Below are positions 17,645-28,926 of a stretch of 64,000 nucleotides of DNA, one piece after another; position 1 is the stretch's first letter, and each line of letters begins with the position of its first letter. The notes beneath the pieces were generated by a model. That model did no database searches. It had not been told where the DNA came from and was given only the letters and a program-made list of their open reading frames with translations. The position numbers and the translations under genes were made by a program. This stretch comes from CAZYBO01 sp964645205 (GTDB taxonomy: Bacteria; Pseudomonadota; Alphaproteobacteria; Rickettsiales; SXRF01): contig CAZYBO010000007.1 of NCBI GenBank assembly GCA_964645205.1, positions 36,679 through 100,678 on the forward strand. Reading direction: 5' to 3'.

Positions 17645-18949
17645 ATGGACAGCCTGTTTTCCCAGAATGCCGTAAAATCCGCCCCGCTTGCCGACCAGCT
17701 CAGGCCGCAAACACTGAGTGGGGTGATCGGGCAGGCACATCTGCTCGCCGATAACCATATGCTCAAAACCATGCTGGAGTCGGGCAGTCCGACTTCGCTG
17801 GTGCTGTGGGGGCCGCCCGGGAGCGGAAAGACTACGCTGGCGCGGCTGATCGCGCAGGCGAGCGGGCGCGAATGCGAAACGCTGTCGGCGGTGGCGTCAG
17901 GGGTGGCGGAACTGAAGCAGGTGTTCGAGCGAGCGCGGGTGCGGGCGGAGGACGGCATGCGTACGATGTTGTTTGTCGATGAAATTCACCGTTTTAACCG
18001 CTCGCAGCAAGATGCGTTCCTGCCGGTGGTGGAGGACGGTACGATTATCCTGATCGGCGCGACGACGGAAAATCCCTCGTTTGAGATCAACTCGGCGCTG
18101 CTGTCGCGCATGCAGGTGGTGGTGCTGAACCGGCTGGATGAGGATGCGATGCGCCAGCTCATGCAGCGGGCGGAAGCGCATGTGGAAAAGAAACTGCCGT
18201 TGACGGAAGATGCGGTCGGCACGCTGGCGGGTATGGCCGACGGCGACGGGCGGGCGCTGCTCAATTTCTGCGAAATATTATTTGGCTATAAGGGCAAAGG
18301 CAAGCTGGACGCAAAGGGCTTAACGGACTATCTGCAACGCCGCGCGCCGCTTTATGATAAAAAACAGGACGGGCATTATAACCTTATCAGCGCGTTGCAT
18401 AAAAGCCTGCGTGGGTCGGATGCGGACGCCGCGCTCTACTGGCTGTCGCGCATGCTCGAAGGCGGCGAGGAGCCGCTATACATCGCGCGAAGGCTGGTAC
18501 GGTTCGCGTCGGAGGATATTGGGTTGGCCGACCCGGAGGCGTTGCGGCAGGCGCTGGCGGCAAAAGAAGCGTATGACTTCCTCGGTTCGCCGGAAGGGGA
18601 ACTGGCGCTGGTGCAGGCCGTGCTGTATTTAGCTACCGCGCCGAAATCGAACGCGGCATATGTTGCGCAGAAAGCGGCGGCGGCGGACGCGAGGCGGCAT
18701 GGCTCGCTGATGCCGCCGATGCATATTCTCAACGCGCCCACGAAGCTGATGAAGGAAATCGGCTACGGCAAGGATTACGCCTACGACCATCAGGCTGAGG
18801 ACGCGTTCTCCGGCCAGAATTATTTTCCCGATACGATGGAGCGTAGTAGCTATTACCGCCCGGTGGAGCGGGGTTTTGAAAGGGAGATTGCCAAACGGCT
18901 CGAATACTGGAATAAGTTGCGTCATAAAAGAACTCTGGCGGAAAGCTGA
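17645..18949 (+). CDS. rarA: Replication-associated recombination protein A (AAA+ ATPase)
   Basis: A 434-residue AAA+ ATPase of the RarA/MgsA/Mgs1 family that acts at stalled replication forks. The Walker A motif GPPGSGKTT is at residues 56-64, Walker B FVDEIHRFN at about 110-118, and sensor 1 GATTENPSF follows. The C-terminal half has the RarA-specific helical oligomerisation region (LLNFCEILFG, DAALYWLSRMLEGGEEPLYIARR, with the final segment YFPDTMERSSYYRP). Length is normal. The terC gene follows after 2 bases, so the two may be co-transcribed. Confidence 0.95.
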   Translation: MDSLFSQNAVKSAPLADQLRPQTLSGVIGQAHLLADNHMLKTMLESGSPTSLVLWGPPGSGKTTLARLIAQASGRECETLSAVASGVAELKQVFERARVRAEDGMRTMLFVDEIHRFNRSQQDAFLPVVEDGTIILIGATTENPSFEINSALLSRMQVVVLNRLDEDAMRQLMQRAEAHVEKKLPLTEDAVGTLAGMADGDGRALLNFCEILFGYKGKGKLDAKGLTDYLQRRAPLYDKKQDGHYNLISALHKSLRGSDADAALYWLSRMLEGGEEPLYIARRLVRFASEDIGLADPEALRQALAAKEAYDFLGSPEGELALVQAVLYLATAPKSNAAYVAQKAAAADARRHGSLMPPMHILNAPTKLMKEIGYGKDYAYDHQAEDAFSGQNYFPDTMERSSYYRPVERGFEREIAKRLEYWNKLRHKRTLAES

Positions 18950-18951
18950 CT

Positions 18952-19656
18952 ATGTTTACAACCGAAATACTCATGAGCTTCCTGACGCTCAGCCTGCTCG
19001 AAATCGTGCTGGGCATCGACAATCTGATTTTCATCGCGCTGGTATCGGATAATCTTCCGCCGGAATATCGCCGTAAAGCGCGGATATTCGGGCTTACGCT
19101 GGCGTTGGTGATCCGGGTGGGGATGCTGGCCAGCCTGTCGTGGATCATGCAGCTGACCGAGCCGCTATTTACGCTGATGGAGCATGACTTCTCCGTGCGC
19201 GATCTGCTGTTGCTTGCGGGCGGCATCTTCCTCGTGGGCAAAAGCACGGTGGAAATGCATGCCGACATCGGAGGCATGGAAGAAAAACGCGCGATGGTGG
19301 GCAAAGCCAACCTGCGTGGGGCGATCATGCAGATCGTAATCATCGATTTCGTGTTCTCGTTCGATTCCATCATCACGGCGGTCGGTATCGCGTCCAACCT
19401 ATATGTAATGGTGGCGGCAGTGGTGGTGTCGATGGTGGTCATGATGGCGGCTTCGGGCTATATCTCGAAGTTCCTGTCGGAATACCCGACCTTCAAGATG
19501 CTGGCGCTGTCGTTTATCCTCATGATCGGCACGATGCTGGTGGCCGAAGGCATGGGCATCCATGTGCCGAAGGGGTATATCTACTTCGCGTTCTCGTTCT
19601 CGATCTTCGTGGAGTTCCTCAATACGCTGGCGACCCGCAGGCGCAAAAAGCGGTAG
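18952..19656 (+). CDS. TerC family membrane protein
   Basis: A 234-residue polytopic protein with the two conserved acidic signatures of the TerC family: LSLLEIVLGIDNLIFIALVS in the first span and IDFVFSFDSIITAVGI in the fourth. TerC-like proteins are linked to metal ion, mainly manganese, export and to metalation of exoenzymes; tellurite resistance is not implied. The C-terminus ends in a basic RRRKKR tail after the last span. Confidence 0.9.
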   Translation: MFTTEILMSFLTLSLLEIVLGIDNLIFIALVSDNLPPEYRRKARIFGLTLALVIRVGMLASLSWIMQLTEPLFTLMEHDFSVRDLLLLAGGIFLVGKSTVEMHADIGGMEEKRAMVGKANLRGAIMQIVIIDFVFSFDSIITAVGIASNLYVMVAAVVVSMVVMMAASGYISKFLSEYPTFKMLALSFILMIGTMLVAEGMGIHVPKGYIYFAFSFSIFVEFLNTLATRRRKKR

Positions 19657-19661
19657 AAGCG

Positions 19662-19934
19662 CTATTCTTCTTCCGCTTCTTCCTTCGCTTTCCGGGCGGC
19701 ACGATCGGTTTTGATCCTGTCGCGGTCATCGGGGTGCGCGTTTAAGTATATCCTGCGCTGTTCCTTGGTCATTTTGGATAGCTTGGTGCGCAGGGTTTTC
19801 AACGCTTCGTCCGACGCTTCCTTGGCGTAGGCCGCTTCCTTTTCAGCTTTGGTTTTTTTAGCCAGCGCTAAGGAAGGCGTAGCGACAAGCAATGATACCG
19901 CGGCGAGGGCGGCGAGGATGCGGAAGGCAGGCAT
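19662..19934 (-). CDS. Small secreted, highly charged protein
   Basis: A 90-residue protein, starting at the ATG at 19934 that has a GGGAGC site 5 bases upstream. Residues 1-24 form a signal peptide (FRILAALAAVSLLVATPSLALA). The mature part is almost entirely charged helix (KKTKAEKEAAYAKEASDEAL, then RTKLSKMTKEQRRIYLNAHPD) ending in a run of Glu. No family was recognised. Its 3' end nearly touches terC on the other strand. Confidence 0.65.
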   Translation of the reverse strand: MPAFRILAALAAVSLLVATPSLALAKKTKAEKEAAYAKEASDEALKTLRTKLSKMTKEQRRIYLNAHPDDRDRIKTDRAARKAKEEAEEE

Positions 19935-19985
19935 ACAAAGGCTCCCTGACAAATATCGATAGCCCCATTATAATCCTGCTGAGCC

Positions 19986-20360
19986 TTACTTGGAAGCGGT
20001 TTCCTGACGCGAGGGGGAAAAGGCGTCGCGTGTGAAATCGACTATATCCTGTGCGCCTTTTGAGATGGTTTCGCCGGATTCTTCGACGATGTCCTGCGTG
20101 CCATCGGCAATGGCTTCGCCCGATTCCGCGAGAAAGTCGACCACGCTATCGAGTACGGGTTTTTTAACGGGGGCAGGCGGTTGCGGCGCTTCCGACGGGT
20201 AGGCGGATAATTCGTCAGCAGATAAGACGTTACTGTTCGCAAATGAGACAGGCCTGTTCTCGGACGGCGATTTTTTAGGCGCGGCGGCACTGGCGGCAGA
20301 TACGCCTAAAAGGACGATCATGGCCGGGATAAGCAGGATATGGGCGCGCGAGCAGAACAT
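19986..20360 (-). CDS. Small secreted protein with a tandem 15-residue repeat
   Basis: A 124-residue protein with a signal peptide (residues 1-26, ending ASAASAAA). The C-terminal half holds two adjacent copies of a 15-residue unit of the form ESGE-x-I-x-x-G-x-QDIV, preceded by a related segment (VVDFLAESGE) and followed by VDFTRDAF. This is an amphipathic helical repeat, perhaps for membrane or self association. No family was recognised. It is divergent from the solute-binding protein gene across a 135-base AT-rich gap that should hold both promoters. Confidence 0.65.
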   Translation of the reverse strand: MFCSRAHILLIPAMIVLLGVSAASAAAPKKSPSENRPVSFANSNVLSADELSAYPSEAPQPPAPVKKPVLDSVVDFLAESGEAIADGTQDIVEESGETISKGAQDIVDFTRDAFSPSRQETASK

Positions 20361-20495
20361 AAGCGTTATAATTTCTCAGGTTATAGCCACAATTATTAAC
20401 ATATATTAATTAATCTGCAATAAGATTTTGTCTTTACCAAAAAACAACCATTGAGGGCTAATGTGCAAGCCATAACAAGCCTTTACCGAGGGATT

Positions 20496-21292
20496 ATGGC
20501 CAATTTACTAAGACTTACCCACGTGGTCGTATTCCTATCTGCCTTGCTATGTGCCCAACCTTCCATTGCTGCGGATAAAAAACCCGTGGCCGCGAAAACG
20601 CTGACCATCGCGGCTGATGTATGGTGTCCGATCAATTGTGAGCCGGATGCGCAGCAGGTCGGTATCGGCATCGAGTTGGCTAAAAGCATATTCGAGCCGC
20701 TGGGCTACAAAATTAATTACGTCGTGATGCCGTGGACGCGTGCATTGGAAGAAGTACGTGCCGGAAAAATCGATGCGGTGGTGGGCGCTAATACTGCCGA
20801 CGAGGACACGCTTATATTCCCCAAGGAGCCTATTTACGGCATTACCGATGATTTTTATGTGCTGCGGGATAACCCGCTGGTGTTCAAGACGGTGGACTCG
20901 CTGCGTGGGAAACGGCTCGGTGTTATCGCAGGTTATGGCTACAGCGAAACGCTGAATAACTACCTCACGCAAAACCGGAAAATTTCCGGCGAGCTTCAGG
21001 AAGTAAGCGGCGATACGGCGTTGGAGCAGAATATCAAGAAGCTGCTGGCGCGCCGCGTGGATGTAATTATTGAGAGCCAGTTGGTGATGGATTACACGCT
21101 CCGTAAAATGCAGCTAACCGACAAGATCAAGCATATCGGCAGTATTCCGCAGGGGAACGTCTACCTCGCCTTTTCACCGGCGCTAGGAGGTTCTAAGGAT
21201 CACGCGCACCAGTATGACAAGGGCGTTACGCGGTTGCGAGCATCCGGCGCATTGAACGCGCTTTACGCCGCCTACGGGTTGAAGCTCAAGCC

Positions 21293-21296
<4 letters not shown>
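20496..21296 (+). CDS. Periplasmic family 3 solute-binding protein
   Basis: A 266-residue protein with a signal peptide (MANLLRLTHVVVFLSALLCA, cleavage near PSIAA-DKK) and the type II periplasmic-binding fold: KTLTIAADVWCP, GIGIELAKSIFEPLGYKINY, MPWTRALEEVRAGKIDAVVG. No ABC permease or ATPase is adjacent, and its stop overlaps the hybrid kinase start by 4 bases. It may therefore be a ligand sensor for that kinase rather than a transporter subunit. Starts at GTG 20463 (with a better-spaced GAGGG) or TTG 20451 are possible, but the ATG at 20496 gives a cleaner signal peptide. Confidence 0.8.
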
Positions 21297-23954
<2,658 letters not shown>

Positions 23955-23968
<14 letters not shown>

Positions 23969-24872
23969 GCGAAAGACCTTCTTCCAGCGTAACTTCGGGC
24001 GCGAAGCCGAGTGCGGCTTTGGCGGCGCTGTTGTCGCCGAGCGACAGCAGGATGTCGCCCGCACGCCTTGGCGCATGGTCGAGGATAGATTTAGAGCGGA
24101 TCAGCGTTTTCATCGTGTCTGCGAGCGCGCTGATGGAGGTCGCCGTGCCGGTGCATACGTTGTAGATGCCCGATTCCGCGGTGCCGCCGCGCAGCTTTTT
24201 CATGGCGTTTTCCATGCACGACACGGTATCGCGCACATGCAGGAAATCGCGTGCCTGCGTGCCGTCGCCGTAAATGGTGACCGGCAGATGTTTTTTCATG
24301 CGCTCGGCAAAAATGGAAATGACGCCGGAATAGGGCGACGACGCGTCCTGACGTTCGCCGTAGACGTTGAACAGGCGCAGGCCGATGGTGGGGATGCCGT
24401 GCAGTGAAGAGGCAATTCTGCCGTGCGATTCGCAGGCGAGCTTGTCCGCGCCGTAGGCGGAAAGCGGCACGGTGGGCGCGGATTCACTGAGCGCGCTGCC
24501 TGAGCCGTTGCCATACACGGCGGCTGAGGAGGAGTACACTACCGGGATGCGTCTGCCGCTGCGCGCGATCGCATCGAATAGCGCCACGATGCCGCCGGAA
24601 TTGACGTGATGCGAGCGCAGCCATTCAGACTGCGAACGCACGACGGACGCGATGGCGGCAAGGTGGAAAACGCCGTCGGCTTTGCTAAGGAACGAATCGA
24701 AAATACCGGGCGTGGTGATGTCGCCGACATGCACGATCGCCTTCGCGGGAGCGTTGGTTTTGCTGCCGCTGGAGAGGTCGTCGATGATCGCAACCGTGTG
24801 GCCGCTTGCCAGCAGCTTATCGGCGAGGTGCGAACCGATAAATCCGCAACCCCCTGTAATTACGTAATGCAT
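23955..24872 (-). CDS. NAD-dependent nucleotide-sugar epimerase/dehydratase
   Basis: A 305-residue extended short-chain dehydrogenase of the UDP-glucose 4-epimerase (GalE-like) group. The N-terminal NAD motif GGCGFIG is at residues 7-13, and the catalytic SSAAVYG Ser region and Y140xxxK144 pair (LSAYGADKLACE) are present. The start is set at the ATG at 24872; an in-frame extension upstream would run through the promoter of the divergent methyltransferase gene. It is the first gene of the polysaccharide locus and probably supplies a UDP-hexose; the exact sugar cannot be read from the sequence. Confidence 0.85.
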
Positions 24873-24954
24873 TCTGACATCCGCATGCTGAATTTCCGGC
24901 AAACTAACGGAGAAAATTTCACTTAGCAAACAATCAATTGAAGGGAAAAACCAT

Positions 24955-24983
24955 TTGACACGCAAAGCCGCTTCTGGTGTACA
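24955..24983 (+). promoter_or_regulatory. Candidate sigma-70 promoter of the methyltransferase operon
   Basis: A perfect TTGACA -35 box at 24955-24960 is followed 17 bases later by TGTACA, a weak -10 that has an upstream TG. The AGGAG ribosome-binding site at 24999-25003 and the ATG at 25012 follow. The -10 is poor, so the call rests mainly on the -35 and position. Confidence 0.4.
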
Positions 24984-25011
24984 TAAACCATTGAAAACAG
25001 GAGAATGAATT

Positions 25012-25833
25012 ATGCAGCAGACCGCCGTGAAAACCGAAGCCGAAGCGCCACTCGAAATCCGTAAAGCCAAAGAAATCGAATGGTCGGATTTCCGCCGCAC
25101 GCTCACCCCGGAAAAAGACGGCAAGGATTTCGATAAGTTCACCGCGAACCTGAAATATTACTGCATCATCGACAAGCAGATGGCGCACCTGCGCGACTGG
25201 TTGCTTGCCAACACGAAAGATAAAGACGTGCTGGAAATGGCCTGCGGTGACAACGAGCTGATCCGCAACGTCGCGCATCAGGCAAAAACCGCAGTAGCTG
25301 GCGATATTGCGCCGGTGACTATTGAACTCGCCAAGAATAACGCCAAGGGCAACCCGACGCTGGAAAAAATCGATTACCGCGTGCTCGACTGCGAAAAAAC
25401 TGGCTTCCCCAATAATTCCTTTGACGTGATCATCGAAATGGGTGCCCTGCACCATATGGATCTCGACGCGGCGTATGGCGAAGCTGCGCGCCTGTTGCGC
25501 CCGGATGGAAAATTCATGTGTCTGGAAGCTATCCGCCACAACCCTATCATTCACCTCTACCGCAGGCTTACCCCGCACCTGCGCACGGAATGGGAAGTGG
25601 ATCATATTCTCGGCCGTAGCCAGATTCTCAAGGGTCTGGAATATTTCCACGACATCGAAATCAAGCATTATTTTATCGTTTCGATCCTTGCGGTGCCGTT
25701 CCGCAACACCTCCTTCTTTAAGCCGTTGCTTGGCGTGTGCGAAGCGATCGACGCAGTACTGACGCGCATTCCCGGCTTCCGCTGGATTTCGTGGCAGTGC
25801 TGGTTCGTCCTCAGCCGCCCGCGCAAGCAATAA
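25012..25833 (+). CDS. Class I SAM-dependent methyltransferase
   Basis: A 273-residue soluble protein with SAM motif I VLEMACGDNEL at about residues 73-83, motif II region VAGDIAPVTIELAKNNAKGN, and the later motif FDVIIEMGALHHMDLD, all typical of class I (Methyltransf_11/25-like) enzymes. It opens a three-gene operon with an aldo/keto reductase and a sugar-phosphate transferase. The substrate is unknown; methylation of a sugar or lipid-linked intermediate fits the context. Confidence 0.85.
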   Translation: MQQTAVKTEAEAPLEIRKAKEIEWSDFRRTLTPEKDGKDFDKFTANLKYYCIIDKQMAHLRDWLLANTKDKDVLEMACGDNELIRNVAHQAKTAVAGDIAPVTIELAKNNAKGNPTLEKIDYRVLDCEKTGFPNNSFDVIIEMGALHHMDLDAAYGEAARLLRPDGKFMCLEAIRHNPIIHLYRRLTPHLRTEWEVDHILGRSQILKGLEYFHDIEIKHYFIVSILAVPFRNTSFFKPLLGVCEAIDAVLTRIPGFRWISWQCWFVLSRPRKQ

Positions 25834-25854
25834 CCGGAACATCCTCCCGCGGTA

Positions 25855-26772
25855 ATGGACACTATCCTTCTTGGGAAAAGCGACCTGCGCGTTTCGCGCC
25901 TGGGCTTCGGCTGTTGGCAACTCGGCGGCCATGGGTGGCGGGATGTCGAGCAACGGGAAATCGTGAATGCCATCGGCGAGGCGCTGGAGTCCGGCGTCAA
26001 TTTTTTCGATACGGCGGATATTTACGGGCTGGGTGAATCGGAAACGCTTCTGGGGCAGGCGCTGCGCTCCTGCGCACAGGGCGCCGAGGCGGTCATATCA
26101 ACAAAATTCGGTGTGCGCGCCGGTGTTGAAGGCACTTATTACGACAATTCGCGTGAATGGCTTTCGCAGGCTGTGGAAGCCAGCCTGAAGCGGTTGCAGC
26201 GTGAGACGATCGACCTGTATTTTCTCCATTGGCATGACGGCAAGCGCCCATTGCCGGATATTTTTGACGATCTGGAAACCCTACGCACAGCGGGAAAAAT
26301 TCGCTGGTACGGCATTTCCAATCTCGACCCGATGAACGCGGCGATGCCGCCGCCGCCCGGCCTCGCGGCGTTTACGCTGGAATACAGCATGGTACGCCGC
26401 GACTGGGAACAGCAGGCATTGCGGGCGCAGGAGCAAGGGCTGGGATTTTTAAGTTGGGGGTCGCTCGCACAAGGGCTGCTGTCGGGTAAATATAAGCGCG
26501 GCGACGCATTCGCGCAAAACGACGTGCGCGGCAGGCCGGGATCGCTCTTTGCAGAAGAACACTGGGATGCCTATGAACCGCTGCTTGCCAATCTTCAGAC
26601 GGTCGCAGCACGCTATGGTCACAGCATGGCGCAAGTGGCGCTGCGCTGGGTGCTTGACCGGCATCCGTGCAGCGTAGTGCTGTGCGGCATTAAAACGCGC
26701 AAACAGCTTGCGGAAAACGCGGGGCTTGCAGGCTGGACGCTGGGCGGCGACGCGCTGGCGATGCTGCCATGA
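25855..26772 (+). CDS. Aldo/keto reductase
   Basis: A 305-residue TIM-barrel NADPH oxidoreductase with the full catalytic tetrad: Asp52 and Tyr57 (FDTADIYGLGESE), Lys84 (ISTKFG) and His125 (YFLHWHD). The later segments SLAQGLLSGKYKRGD and ALRWVLDRHP are typical of family members acting on small aldehydes or sugars. It is 21 bases downstream of the methyltransferase gene and overlaps the sugar transferase by 4 bases. A role in reducing a keto-sugar intermediate is inferred from the locus. Confidence 0.88.
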   Translation: MDTILLGKSDLRVSRLGFGCWQLGGHGWRDVEQREIVNAIGEALESGVNFFDTADIYGLGESETLLGQALRSCAQGAEAVISTKFGVRAGVEGTYYDNSREWLSQAVEASLKRLQRETIDLYFLHWHDGKRPLPDIFDDLETLRTAGKIRWYGISNLDPMNAAMPPPPGLAAFTLEYSMVRRDWEQQALRAQEQGLGFLSWGSLAQGLLSGKYKRGDAFAQNDVRGRPGSLFAEEHWDAYEPLLANLQTVAARYGHSMAQVALRWVLDRHPCSVVLCGIKTRKQLAENAGLAGWTLGGDALAMLP

Positions 26773-27500
26773 TGAAACGTGTGTGCGATAGTGTTTTTGC
26801 GCTGGCGTTGCTGGCGATAACGTCGCCGCTGCTGGCGGTAGCCTTGCTTGCGATTTACCGGCAGGACGGGAAGTGGCCGCTTTACAGCCCGCCGCGTATC
26901 GGCAAGGGCGGCGTGCCGTTTCGCATGCACAAGCTGCGTACGATGGTGGCCGACGCCGACCGCAGCCACGTGGATACCACGGCGAAGGGCGATCCGCGCA
27001 TAACGCCGCTCGGCCATCGCCTGCGGCGGTATAAAATTGATGAGCTGCCGCAATTATGGAATATCGTGCGCGGGGAGATGAGTTTCGTGGGGCCGCGCCC
27101 GCAGATCGAACGCGAGGTGGCGCTGTATACGGAAGTGGAACGCGGCTTGTTGTGCGCGCGTCCCGGCATCACCGATTTTTCGTCCATCGTGTTTGCCGAC
27201 CTTGCAGACATCGTGGCGTCGCACGCGGATGCTAATATTGCGTATAACCAATTGGTGCGCCCATGGAAAAGCAGGCTCGGCCTGTTTTATATCGAGCGGG
27301 CATCGTTGTGGGTGGATGCTGCGCTAGTGGCGTTGACAGTGGTGGCGGCGATTTCGCCCGCCCATGCGCGCGGCGGCGTGGCACGGCTGCTTGAAATGCT
27401 CCATGCGCCGCGCGAACTGGTTGAAGTATCACGCAGGAACGCGCCCCTGCTACCGACGCCGCCGCCGGGCAGCGACGCGGTGGTGCAAAGCCGGGATTGA
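26769..27500 (+). CDS. Undecaprenyl-phosphate sugar-phosphate transferase (WcaJ/WbaP-like catalytic domain)
   Basis: A 243-residue monotopic phosphoglycosyl transferase that would start repeat-unit assembly on undecaprenyl phosphate. The N-terminal reentrant membrane helix is residues 7-27. Signatures are MHKLRTMV, the basic RLRRYKIDELPQLWNIV segment, and MSFVGPRPQ. A further hydrophobic segment lies at about 177-197, and the tail is Pro-rich. It ends flush with the convergent flippase gene. No long N-terminal polytopic domain like that of full-length WcaJ is present. Confidence 0.88.
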   Translation: MMKRVCDSVFALALLAITSPLLAVALLAIYRQDGKWPLYSPPRIGKGGVPFRMHKLRTMVADADRSHVDTTAKGDPRITPLGHRLRRYKIDELPQLWNIVRGEMSFVGPRPQIEREVALYTEVERGLLCARPGITDFSSIVFADLADIVASHADANIAYNQLVRPWKSRLGLFYIERASLWVDAALVALTVVAAISPAHARGGVARLLEMLHAPRELVEVSRRNAPLLPTPPPGSDAVVQSRD

Positions 27501-28799
27501 TCAGGCGAGGTTCTTCGTCGCTTTGTGGATTTCTATTGCCAGCCAGAGATAGGCCAGCGTGCAGCTGATGGAAAAGCCCGCGAGGTAGAGCTTGATGTCT
27601 ATGTGGAATAGATAGTTTATAGTGATCATGCTGAGCATGCAGCATACCCAGAATAAATTAGCCATGAACTGCTTGTGCACGCGCTGGGTTAGGATCAGCA
27701 GACTCAGCGACGGGCTGATCACCGACTGCGCAACGAGTGACGGCAGCAATATCTGGCAGTACAGCCCCGCGCTTGCCCAGTTTTCCCCGAAAATAGTTGC
27801 AAACAACCACGGGCCGAGGAGCATCACCAGCACGATCCCCGGCAGCATGAGCAGCGAAAGTTGGCTGGTCAGCCGGATGAACCGGCCATGCACCAGGCTA
27901 GGCTGCTGATGGAAAAGTTGCGTGATATTGCCGAAAAACACCTGCGACACGGCCACGATCAGAATGCTGACGACCGCATGCACGGCCTGAAACGCCATGC
28001 TGACATAGCCGGCCTGCGTTTCTTGATAGAAATAGATGATAGTGAGCGGCAGCAATACCAGCGGTAACTCGTTTAGGATGGATGACACGGTGTAGGTAAA
28101 GCATTGCTTGCGGTATTGTTTCAGTATGCCAAGCCAGATGCGGAACGACATGGCATAGCGCACCAGCGGGAAGGTGATGCTGGAACGCCAGAAGGAATAG
28201 GCCATGACGATGCGCCCCGCCACGTCGCCGACGATAAGCCCCGGTAGCGCGGCCAGACCCGGTATGGCAGGAATGGCAAAACGCATGATTACCTGCGCTA
28301 CCGATTGCTTGCACTGGCCAATGCCGATGGCGGTGTAGTTCTGGCATCGCGTGAGCCACTGACGGAAAATGCAGAACCACAGCACCCCGATACTGCTGAT
28401 GAGAAAGCAAATGAGGAAGCCCGGCGCGCTATATTTCGGCGCGATATACGGCCATACGAAAAACACAAACAGCGCGATGGCTGCTATCATCAGCAAGCTA
28501 ACCGTAAGCGCTGCGGAAAGTAGGTAGCGCGCCTTGCGCATGGTTCGGGGTAAGGAAATGGTGAATTCGATAGCGAACGCACCCACGCAGGACACAAAAC
28601 CCAGCATCGCCACATACCCGCTGAGCACGCCGAAATCCTCCGGCGCGTAGATGCGCGCGAGCAGGGGGAGGGTGAGTACCGTGATGATTTTGGCGATGGC
28701 CGAAAGGCTGGTCAGCCTGAAAATATCCGCGAAGAACCTGCGTTCCGAGGCGGTGGTGATTTTCAGGAGTGAAACAACGCGTTGGCGTAGATGGCGCAT
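27501..28799 (-). CDS. Oligosaccharide flippase (Wzx-like, MATE/MVF superfamily)
   Basis: A 432-residue protein with about 12 membrane helices. The N-terminal segment ADIFRLTSLSAIAKIITVLTL followed by LARIYAPEDFGVLSGYVAM is characteristic of polysaccharide transport proteins. It would flip undecaprenyl-linked repeat units to the periplasm. It is one of two flippases in the locus; the other is at 37065-38378. It is transcribed away from the polymerase-like gene at 28927 across a 127-base gap. Confidence 0.85.
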   Translation of the reverse strand: MRHLRQRVVSLLKITTASERRFFADIFRLTSLSAIAKIITVLTLPLLARIYAPEDFGVLSGYVAMLGFVSCVGAFAIEFTISLPRTMRKARYLLSAALTVSLLMIAAIALFVFFVWPYIAPKYSAPGFLICFLISSIGVLWFCIFRQWLTRCQNYTAIGIGQCKQSVAQVIMRFAIPAIPGLAALPGLIVGDVAGRIVMAYSFWRSSITFPLVRYAMSFRIWLGILKQYRKQCFTYTVSSILNELPLVLLPLTIIYFYQETQAGYVSMAFQAVHAVVSILIVAVSQVFFGNITQLFHQQPSLVHGRFIRLTSQLSLLMLPGIVLVMLLGPWLFATIFGENWASAGLYCQILLPSLVAQSVISPSLSLLILTQRVHKQFMANLFWVCCMLSMITINYLFHIDIKLYLAGFSISCTLAYLWLAIEIHKATKNLA

Positions 28800-28926
28800 A
28801 GGTCTGCATATACCCTGTAAGCAATAGGTTGTGCCACAAAATAATTCTTTTACAAAACTCTGCGAGGGTGTACATGTTTTGCGCGTAGAAAAACGGGTAA
28901 AATCTGTCGTAACGGTCTAAGTAATC

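Noticed and set aside
24873..25142. N-terminal extension of the epimerase by 90 residues
   Set aside because: It would overlap the divergent methyltransferase start and its promoter, and the Rossmann motif begins right after the ATG at 24872.
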